In this document: in pieces, positions 14,188 to 20,255 of the stretch
Position numbering within the stretch: the first letter of the stretch is position 1
How the letters are laid out: every line of letters starts with the position of its first letter
Source of the DNA: a virus
Virus record (IMG/VR): IMGVR_UViG_3300005600_000088
Coordinates: 1-20,255 of that record
Strand: one strand, 5' to 3'
Length of the DNA stretch: 20,255 nucleotides
Position numbers and translations under genes: made by a program
The notes under the pieces: generated by a model
Database searches by the model: none
Told to the model about the DNA's origin: nothing
The model's input: the letters and a program-made list of their open reading frames with translations, nothing else

Positions 14188-17100
14188 TGGCCGAACTCCT
14201 CTCTGACGCAGATATCTTCGGAACGGGCGAGCCGCAATCCGGGCTTCTGAGCGATGCCGATATTTTTGGCGTGGGGGCCGAGCCGACCTCAACACCCCCG
14301 GAGAGCGGGATCGGACGCCTTGAAACGGCAGGGTCGCAGTTTGTCCGCGGGGCCGCAGATGTTGCGGCAAGCGTGCCGAAATCCATAAGCCTGATCGAAT
14401 CCGCGCGTGCAGAAGCGGTCGTCGATGCATTCGACAAAATCGACGCCGGGGCGTTTTCCGGGCCGGACGACCCGCGACTGTGGGCTGATCGCGCCTATGC
14501 CAATCCCGACTACCAGGGCGACCTGAAATCCTATTTCAGCGCATCCGATGAGGGAAAACAGCAACTCCGCCAGAAGTACGGCGCCATCTTCGACAACCCG
14601 CAGGAGCAGCCGCTTTACAAGAAGGGCGAGGAAATCAGCGAACGCACGGCAGAGCGGTTCCCGGTCAACCCGGAATATGCCAGCGAGTTCTGGGCCGGGA
14701 CCGTGCCGCAGGGCCTTGGGTCTGCAACGGGGTTCCTCGCGACAGGCGCCGCCGGTCGGGTGGCGGGAGTTTCGGCGGCGGCCACGGCGGCGGGCGCGGG
14801 CGCGGCGGTTGGTGGCGCGGGCCAGTTCGAGGAAGCGCTGCGCGACGGGGCCAGCCTGGAGGAAGCCTTCGACGCGGGGAAGCTGAGCGCATTTGTCGGC
14901 ACAAGCGAAGCCGTGCCGATCACCGGGTTGCTCAACCGTCTCGACAAGGTGACAGGCGGCGGGGTCAAGAAGGCGCTCGCCGATGCCGCCAAGCAGGGCA
15001 CGGAAGAGGCCGTGCAGGAGGCTTTCCAGACGATTTCAAGCAACCTGATTGCATCGGACCTCGTTGGATACGACCCGGAGCGCAACGCCTTCACGGGCAC
15101 AGGGGAAGCATCGGGCGCGGGGTTCACGACTGGCGCGCTGATGCAGGGCATTGCCGCTATGGTCATGCCCGGACGCTATCGCAAAGCCCCGGACGAAGGG
15201 GCGCAGGAACAGCCCGCACCGGACAAGCCTCGCGCACCCCTCACCGATGCGGACCGCGCCAGCCCGCTCCCGGACGACCTGATCTCCGAAGGCAAGGGGC
15301 TGATGGACGAACTCCTGAGTGATCAGGACGCGGGAATCCCCGAGGGGGCGGTCAACGCGGACACCATTCTGGGCACTGAGCAACCACAACCCGCCCCGGC
15401 GCAACCCGAGGCCATGACAGGTGAAGATCAGGCCCCGGCGCAACGTGTACGACAGACGGAAACGGAAACAGGGCTGCTTTCGGACGAAGATGTGTTCGGA
15501 GAGGCCGAAACCGCGCAGAAAGGCATGACCGTCCGCTTTCCCGCCGTCGAGGGCGATGGCTCTCCGCAAGCCCCCGTACAGGTGCAGAACGGCAACGATG
15601 CGGACGTTGCCGCCGAGCGTGTGGCGGAGCCGACCGAGGCGCAGAAGGAAGCGGGCAATTACCGCAAGGGACACGTCAAGGTGTCCGGGCTGGACGTCAG
15701 TATCGAGAATCCGAAGGGCTCGACACGCAGCGGCACGGACGCAGACGGCAACGCATGGTCCGTCGAAATGCCCGCGCACTACGGCTATGTGAAGCGCACC
15801 GAGGGCGCTGACGGGGATCATGTCGACGTCTACATTGGCGACAACCCGGAATCCGACACCGTCTATGTCGTCGACCAGATCAACGCGGACGAGGGCACGT
15901 TCGACGAGCACAAGGGGCTTGTCGGGTTCCAGAGCGCGGAAGCGGCGATTGCCGCTTACGATGCAGCGTTCAACGACGGGCGCGGCCCGGATCGCAGGGG
16001 CGCGGTCACGCCAATGAGCGTTGAGGCCTTCCGTGACTGGCTGAAAGGCGGCGACACCAAAAAGCCGATTGCATGGAAGCGTCAGGCGGACCCCGCCATT
16101 CTGCCCGAATCCACCCCCTCCACCTTCGAGGAATCCGAACAGCCGGCCAGCGAGGGCAGCGGCATAACCCCGGACTTCGAGCCGCAGCGGTATGTCGCTG
16201 CCCTGAAGCGCTACGCGACCACGACGAAGAAGCCGTTGAACCGTGAGCGCATCGCAAAGGATTTGAAGATCGAGCCGGGACAGGCCGACAGGGTGATTGC
16301 CTCGCTGGTATCGCAGGCCGACGCGCCGATTACGGTCAGCAAGGACGGCACGGTGCGCAGGCGCGCGCAGCGCAAGGGGCCGGTGGACGCCATTACCTAT
16401 CTGGCCGACCGCGGCGGCATCAATGACAACGAAGGCCATGATCTCAAGAAAGGCCGCAACCTGCAGCGCTTCGTGCCGCAGGCAGGCCCGTTCATTCGCA
16501 AGAACGGCATGTCGATCGACGAGGCGGGCGAGACCCTGTGGAATGCCGGGTACTTCGGGCCGACTGATACCACGCAGCGCCCGACGGAGGCGGAGGTGCT
16601 GGACTTCATCGAGCAGGCGCATTCAGGAAGAGGATTCACGCCCGAGGACCAGGATCAAGTGGACGCAGCCCAACGGGCCCGCGAAGAGGAAGAGCGCACC
16701 GGCAATGCCGAAAACGAAATTCGCGATATCGCCAAGGACATGGGTGAAATCTTCGGGCAATCGGAAGTCAGCACCATCAAGGAAATGGCGATCTCGCAAA
16801 ATATGGATGCGGAAGCGGCGGTTGAGGTGTATATTGAACGGCAGGCCATTAAGGATGCCGAAGAGATTGGAGAGGCAGTCCCGAATGAAGACGACGCAGC
16901 AGACATTCCTTTCGAGCGCGCAACGCCTGAATCTGGCGGACAAGCTGGAAACAGGCGCGTCGAACGAGAAACTCAGCCCGGAACTTCGTCAGAGAGCGGC
17001 GACGTCGGCACGCAGGTTGCGGAAACTGGAAGCCAGGAAGGCAGCCAAGAGCGCGTAACCACAGAAACCGTCGTCACGGTCGACGGCCCCCGAGAACAAT

Positions 17101-20100
17101 CCGTTATCCCCGGCGCTGAGCAATCAGCCCATCAGGCAGCGCAGTCTCGCGAGGCCGAGGGCCGCGGACGCATCCGCCCCAAGGTAGAGCAGAAAGACGC
17201 GGACGAGGGCTTGTTCGCACCCGAGGATACGCAGGGGGAAATGTTCGCCTTTCGGCCCCGCCACGCGATAGCATTCACCCGCGCGCTTGACCGCCTGAAG
17301 GCGGGGGAAATGGAGCGCGGGGAAGTCCTGTCGCTTGGGCCGACGCCGCCGGCACTGCAGCTTGCGGGGCTTCCGGGTCTGCCGCTGGTCTATAGACAGA
17401 CCGAAGCGCGAAAAACACTGGACGGCAAGCACAAGGGGCTGATCGACGAGGGAACACTGCGGCGATTGCCGGACCTTCTGGCCGACCCGGTGCTGGTTTC
17501 AAAGCAGGAGAACAATCGCTATGCGGCCTTGATACAGGATGCGAGTGGCGGCGATGTGCTTGTTGTCATTCAGCCGCGTGGCGTCATTAAGAACCGCCCG
17601 TCCAATCTGGTTGTGACCACGCACCCGAAAGCGCGCGCCGACTCCATCTTGGAGGACATTGCAAATGGCAGGGTGACATACCGCCATAAAGAAAGAAGCC
17701 TGCGGTGGTTTGACCAGGCCCAGCGCCAAAATGCCGGGGAGGGAGCCCACCGAGGCTTCGACGAAAATATAGCAACGGACGCCGATCTCGTCAATGACGA
17801 GAGATTTCGCATGCGGGAAAGCACGCCGTCAGAAGACATCATCGACACCATAGGCGATGACCTGAAAGCCCGCATGAAACAGCGCGGGATCGACGACAAG
17901 GTATCACTGCGCATCGTCGACAGCCTTGCAACGGTATTGCCGGACGGCACGCAAAGGACAGCGGACGCATCATACCAGCCCGGACGGAAACTGATTACCG
18001 TTGCGCTGGACGCGAAAGACGGGAAATGGGCGCTGGATCACGAAGCCGTCCATGCCTTGCGCGATCTGGGCTTGTTCAAGGACGCCGAATGGCGCGTGCT
18101 CGAGAACGCCGCCCGTAACGACAGGAAGCGCATGGAAGAAATCCGCAAGCGCTACGAACCCGCCGGCCTGACGGAATCCCAACTGGAAGAGGAAGCCATT
18201 GCCGATATGTTCGCCGACTGGGCGAAAGGCGAAAAGAAAACCAAAGGCTTCATCAGGACCGCTTTCGAGCGCATCAAGGCGTTTCTTGAATCCCTGGGCA
18301 ATGCGCTGGAAGGGAATGGTTATCGCACTGCTGCCGACGTATTCGGTGATGTGGAGGCGGGAAACATTGGCACGCGCCCCGCAACCGGGCAATCCGGCAA
18401 CATGGACACCAAGTACGCCGCCGCATGGCACGGCACGCCGCATGATTTCGATGTGTTCAAGACAGACCATATCGGAACAGGTGAAGGCGCACAGGCGTAT
18501 GGATGGGGCCTGTATTTCGCGGGCAAGCGTGAGGTCGCGGAGCATTATCAGAAATCGCTAACCCAAGATGCGGAATTGGATTCCTTCATCGAGTCCCGTG
18601 CATCGCGAGTTTATAGCCACCCGGACCACGGTGGCGCGATAGGCGTTGCCAAATTCAAAGACGGCTCCGTTCTGGTTGTCGATGACGTTGGAGAAGGCGA
18701 GGCATACGGACCCGGATACACAGACGAGAACTATCCGGGCGGTCCAAGTGCCAGTAATACGCATGAGTCTCGCCGCGCCCTGAATGAGTACGAGAAACTA
18801 AAGAATCAGCGTGGCCGCCTCTACAAAGTAGACCTCGCCCCCCAAGAGGATGAGTACCTGCTTTGGGATAAGCCGCTCAAGGATCAGCCGCAAAGCGAGA
18901 TACTGCTAAAACTCGCTGACGAATATGGCGTGGCGTCTACGGCAGATGGCGGGACGCTTTATCATTCAGTGCAGCGCAAAGAGGGTAGCGGCAGAGCCGC
19001 CTCAATGGCGATTGCCCGCTCAGGCATCCCCGGCATCAAGTATCTGGACGGTTCAAGCCGCAATGACGGCGAAGGCACCTACAACTACGTTATCTTCGAC
19101 GACTCCCATGTCTCGGTGACGGAGAAATACTCCCTTCGCCCCGAAGCCGCCGACTCACAGGAAAACCGGAATACCGTATCACAGGGCTTTATCGCCCGTG
19201 GCCAGCCACTTGACCGTGCCTTGCGCATTCCCTTCGACTGGTTTGGCGGTGTCGACGAAAAGGGCGAATGGCAACCGGGCCTGAAGCTCTACGAGAAAGC
19301 CGAGAAGACGCTGACCGAATCCCGGTTCAGGGATGACGGCGTGTTCGGATGGCTCAACGGGTCACTGACTGCCGCACGAACGGGATTGCTCGACCGCTAC
19401 GGACTCAACGAGGATTACGTGCGGCGCGAGCGCAAGCTCGACCTCGACAAGCGCGAAATCGCATCCAAGGGCGCTGAAATCCTGTCGTTCCTGCAAAGCG
19501 AGAACATCGGCGCCGACGAGGCCAAGGTATTGCAGGCTGTATTGACGGGCGAGGAAATCGGCGATGCGGAATGGCAGAACCTTGCCGCACCAATCCGCCA
19601 GGCGATCGACGAGCTGGGACAGGAAGCGGTGCAACTGGGTCTGGTGTCCCCGGAATCCTACGAGCGCAACCATGGCACGTACCTGCACCGTGTCTACCTG
19701 AAACACGAAGGCGACCAGCCCGCCCTTGCCCGATGGTTCACCAATTTCATGGCCAACAAGCGTAAGAAGATTCAGGGCGACGCCTTCAAGGGCCGTGGCA
19801 TATTCCTTGATGTGGGGATCGACCGGGCGATGCAGGACGTGACCGAGTTCGCGGAAGGCAAGCGCGGCCGCCCGCAGAAAGGCGAGGCGTTTATCATCCT
19901 CGACAAGTTCGCGGAAGAGGGCGGACTGGTTCCCGCCGAGAACGATGCAGCGACCCCGGCAAAGATTGAAAAGCGTGTGTTCTGGCCCGCCGACAAGGCC
20001 GTTCCCGAACGCTACGCCAAGGAAGGCTACCAGAACCGGGGCGAATGGGAAGTTCGCCGCACGCTGGGCGACAAGATCACGCTCTGGCGCGACTTCACCA

Positions 20101-20255
20101 AGGCCGAGCGCGCGCAGATGGGCGAAATCCTCGATGCGCGCTACACCATCGGCAAGACGTTCACGCTGATGGCCAACGATCTGGCGACCGGGCGCTTCTA
20201 TCGTGACATTGCGCAGAACAACGAATGGGCGCGCACGGCAACGCCCAACGGCAAC
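14187..20255 (+). CDS. Giant polyvalent protein (pyrophosphatase-like, MuF-C, metallopeptidase-like, ART domains), 3' end missing
   Basis: Frame-by-frame reading from the ATG at 14187 (TAATG overlap with the previous stop) finds no stop to the window edge, so at least 2,023 residues. Parts in order: LLSDADIFG motifs at 4-12 and 20-28, a degenerate one at 376-381 and another at 430-438; a Gly/Ala hydrophobic segment (168-332); a pyrophosphatase-like domain (about 491-620); a winged-helix-like region with MSIDEAGETLWNAGYF (about 662-810); a Ser/Glu linker; a MuF-C-type domain (1040-1180); an HExxH domain (1213-1380); an ART-type domain (1410-1650); and a helical region ending in TLWRDFTKAERAQMGEILDA and following residues. 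Iyer and colleagues named such phage and conjugative-element proteins polyvalent proteins, believed to enter the cell with the DNA. The last region resembles the large polyvalent-associated domains near the end of such proteins; I am unsure which one. Confidence 0.88.
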   Translation, partial: MAELLSDADIFGTGEPQSGLLSDADIFGVGAEPTSTPPESGIGRLETAGSQFVRGAADVAASVPKSISLIESARAEAVVDAFDKIDAGAFSGPDDPRLWADRAYANPDYQGDLKSYFSASDEGKQQLRQKYGAIFDNPQEQPLYKKGEEISERTAERFPVNPEYASEFWAGTVPQGLGSATGFLATGAAGRVAGVSAAATAAGAGAAVGGAGQFEEALRDGASLEEAFDAGKLSAFVGTSEAVPITGLLNRLDKVTGGGVKKALADAAKQGTEEAVQEAFQTISSNLIASDLVGYDPERNAFTGTGEASGAGFTTGALMQGIAAMVMPGRYRKAPDEGAQEQPAPDKPRAPLTDADRASPLPDDLISEGKGLMDELLSDQDAGIPEGAVNADTILGTEQPQPAPAQPEAMTGEDQAPAQRVRQTETETGLLSDEDVFGEAETAQKGMTVRFPAVEGDGSPQAPVQVQNGNDADVAAERVAEPTEAQKEAGNYRKGHVKVSGLDVSIENPKGSTRSGTDADGNAWSVEMPAHYGYVKRTEGADGDHVDVYIGDNPESDTVYVVDQINADEGTFDEHKGLVGFQSAEAAIAAYDAAFNDGRGPDRRGAVTPMSVEAFRDWLKGGDTKKPIAWKRQADPAILPESTPSTFEESEQPASEGSGITPDFEPQRYVAALKRYATTTKKPLNRERIAKDLKIEPGQADRVIASLVSQADAPITVSKDGTVRRRAQRKGPVDAITYLADRGGINDNEGHDLKKGRNLQRFVPQAGPFIRKNGMSIDEAGETLWNAGYFGPTDTTQRPTEAEVLDFIEQAHSGRGFTPEDQDQVDAAQRAREEEERTGNAENEIRDIAKDMGEIFGQSEVSTIKEMAISQNMDAEAAVEVYIERQAIKDAEEIGEAVPNEDDAADIPFERATPESGGQAGNRRVERETQPGTSSESGDVGTQVAETGSQEGSQERVTTETVVTVDGPREQSVIPGAEQSAHQAAQSREAEGRGRIRPKVEQKDADEGLFAPEDTQGEMFAFRPRHAIAFTRALDRLKAGEMERGEVLSLGPTPPALQLAGLPGLPLVYRQTEARKTLDGKHKGLIDEGTLRRLPDLLADPVLVSKQENNRYAALIQDASGGDVLVVIQPRGVIKNRPSNLVVTTHPKARADSILEDIANGRVTYRHKERSLRWFDQAQRQNAGEGAHRGFDENIATDADLVNDERFRMRESTPSEDIIDTIGDDLKARMKQRGIDDKVSLRIVDSLATVLPDGTQRTADASYQPGRKLITVALDAKDGKWALDHEAVHALRDLGLFKDAEWRVLENAARNDRKRMEEIRKRYEPAGLTESQLEEEAIADMFADWAKGEKKTKGFIRTAFERIKAFLESLGNALEGNGYRTAADVFGDVEAGNIGTRPATGQSGNMDTKYAAAWHGTPHDFDVFKTDHIGTGEGAQAYGWGLYFAGKREVAEHYQKSLTQDAELDSFIESRASRVYSHPDHGGAIGVAKFKDGSVLVVDDVGEGEAYGPGYTDENYPGGPSASNTHESRRALNEYEKLKNQRGRLYKVDLAPQEDEYLLWDKPLKDQPQSEILLKLADEYGVASTADGGTLYHSVQRKEGSGRAASMAIARSGIPGIKYLDGSSRNDGEGTYNYVIFDDSHVSVTEKYSLRPEAADSQENRNTVSQGFIARGQPLDRALRIPFDWFGGVDEKGEWQPGLKLYEKAEKTLTESRFRDDGVFGWLNGSLTAARTGLLDRYGLNEDYVRRERKLDLDKREIASKGAEILSFLQSENIGADEAKVLQAVLTGEEIGDAEWQNLAAPIRQAIDELGQEAVQLGLVSPESYERNHGTYLHRVYLKHEGDQPALARWFTNFMANKRKKIQGDAFKGRGIFLDVGIDRAMQDVTEFAEGKRGRPQKGEAFIILDKFAEEGGLVPAENDAATPAKIEKRVFWPADKAVPERYAKEGYQNRGEWEVRRTLGDKITLWRDFTKAERAQMGEILDARYTIGKTFTLMANDLATGRFYRDIAQNNEWARTATPNGN
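15657..16046 (+). other. Inorganic-pyrophosphatase-like domain of the polyvalent protein
   Basis: Residues about 491-620 run from NYRKGHVKVSGLDVSIENP through ADGNAWSVEMPAHYGYVKRT to VEAFRDWLK. D542-G-D544-H-V-D547-V follows the soluble pyrophosphatase signature D-x-D-[PE]-[LIVMF]-D-x, with His in place of Pro/Glu. This family is known from polyvalent proteins; the metal-binding acids are present. Hydrolysis of pyrophosphate or of a related phosphoanhydride is expected but not proven. Confidence 0.8.
16885..17058 (+). CDS. Possible small gene nested in the polyvalent gene (57 residues)
   Basis: In another frame of the same strand an ATG at 16885 follows GGAGAGG (16869-16875) at a spacing of 9 bases and opens 57 codons up to TAA. 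The product is helical and basic toward the end (FLSSAQRLNLADKLETGASN, then LSPELRQRAATSARRLRKLE). It looks like a real amphipathic protein, unlike the Arg/Ser/Pro-rich text usual for shadow frames here. The main frame over the same bases encodes a Ser/Gly/Glu/Thr linker with little constraint. No function is known. Confidence 0.3.
   Translation: MKTTQQTFLSSAQRLNLADKLETGASNEKLSPELRQRAATSARRLRKLEARKAAKSA
17304..17726 (+). other. MuF-C-like domain of the polyvalent protein
   Basis: Residues about 1040-1180 show the family order: LSLGPTPPALQLAGLPGLPL (1048-1067), YRQTEARKTLDGKHKG with H1082, LRRLPDLLADPVLVSK (1091-1105), a strand pair AALIQDASGGDVLVVIQ, and the end ILEDIANGRVTYRHKERSLRWF. Domains of this type are fused to MuF and to polyvalent proteins and are proposed to be RNase- or toxin-like effectors. 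The activity is not shown by the sequence. Confidence 0.75.
17823..18326 (+). other. HExxH metallopeptidase-like domain of the polyvalent protein
   Basis: Residues 1213-1380 contain H1285-E-A-V-H1289 after a strand LITVALD, and 47 residues later E1336-A-I-A-D1340, the ExxAD form of the third zinc ligand in gluzincin-type peptidases. All expected ligands and the catalytic Glu are present. It might cut the polyvalent protein itself or a host target. Confidence 0.7.
18414..19136 (+). other. ADP-ribosyltransferase-like (ART-PolyVal) domain
   Basis: Residues about 1410-1650 contain W-H1415-G-T-P-HDFDVF, then GTGEGAQAYGWGLYFA (1431-1445), RLYKVDL, and the end GIPGIKYLDGSSR with GEGTYNYVIFDD. This is the order of the ART domain of polyvalent proteins: a His in the first strand, a Tyr in the second block, and the NYVIF strand. 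It would transfer ADP-ribose from NAD+ to an unknown host target. G+C is about 56% over 18541-18960 by hand count, lower than the start of the gene. Confidence 0.82.

Noticed and set aside
15036-16622. Long open frame of 528 codons on the - strand
   Set aside because: It lies wholly opposite the polyvalent gene, whose domains are recognised on the + strand. Its product is Arg/Leu/Val/Gly-rich text typical of the antisense of GC-rich coding DNA, with no ribosome site or operon partner.
16297-16884. Upstream part of the second-frame ORF that ends at 17058
   Set aside because: This part reads as Arg/Ser/Pro-rich shadow sequence. Only the stretch from the ATG at 16885, with its own ribosome site, looks protein-like.
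1-20255. tRNA genes, attachment sites, integrase or clear promoters
   Set aside because: No cloverleaf with intact arms, no integrase gene and no convincing -35/-10 pair was seen. Intergenic spaces are too short; the longest, 9726-9854, holds only the hairpin and leader features listed.

Overview
The window is a gene-dense block of a tailed bacteriophage, either a free virus or a prophage; the sequence does not say which. All supported genes lie on the + strand. Most neighbours are only a few bases apart or overlap by 1-4 bases (ATGA, GTGA, TGATG, TAATG), as in a late structural operon. Base composition is high in G+C (roughly 60% or more by eye). Together with the gene types this fits a podovirus-like phage of a GC-rich proteobacterium, perhaps an alphaproteobacterium. 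No host gene, integrase, terminase, portal or replication gene is present to fix the host.

Layout. (1) Head, 1-4279: the end of a probable scaffolding protein, an N4-gp56-family major capsid protein, a small protein that may decorate the capsid, a small structural protein, a conserved phage protein of unknown function with a Rossmann-like start, and a small virion-associated protein. Two perfect hairpins with UUCG loops flank the gene after the capsid gene. (2) Tail, 4293-9725: a head-tail adaptor, a large nozzle-like or tubular tail protein with a duplicated beta module, a tail fibre with an Ala/Ser-rich shaft, a beta-rich adhesin-like protein and a DUF4376-type fibre accessory protein. G+C drops in the second half of the fibre and the genes after it, which suggests an exchanged host-recognition cassette. 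(3) 9726-10184: a short non-coding gap, a strong ribosome site, a possible 16-codon leader ORF and a small membrane/coiled-coil protein (holin- or spanin-like size, function unproven). (4) Internal or ejected proteins, 10188-14187: four proteins of the type expected inside the particle, interrupted by an HNH-AP2 homing endonuclease and a GNAT-like acetyltransferase. (5) 14187 to the right edge: one uninterrupted reading frame of at least 2,023 codons. It encodes a giant polyvalent protein with, in order, LLSDxDxFG repeats, a Gly/Ala hydrophobic segment, an inorganic-pyrophosphatase-like domain, a winged-helix-like region, a MuF-C-type domain, an HExxH metallopeptidase-like domain, an ADP-ribosyltransferase-like domain and a long helical C-terminal region cut by the window end.

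How the parts fit. Scaffold, capsid and accessory proteins build the head. The adaptor and nozzle form the portal-to-tail exit, and the fibre genes bind the host. The proteins between 10188 and the right edge are best read as internal cargo ejected with the DNA. The polyvalent protein would carry several enzymes into the cell at once and act before any phage gene is expressed. The most unusual signals are this multi-enzyme protein, its short repeated motif, a possible small gene nested inside it, a beta module shared by a capsid-region protein and the tail protein, and the paired hairpins behind the capsid gene.
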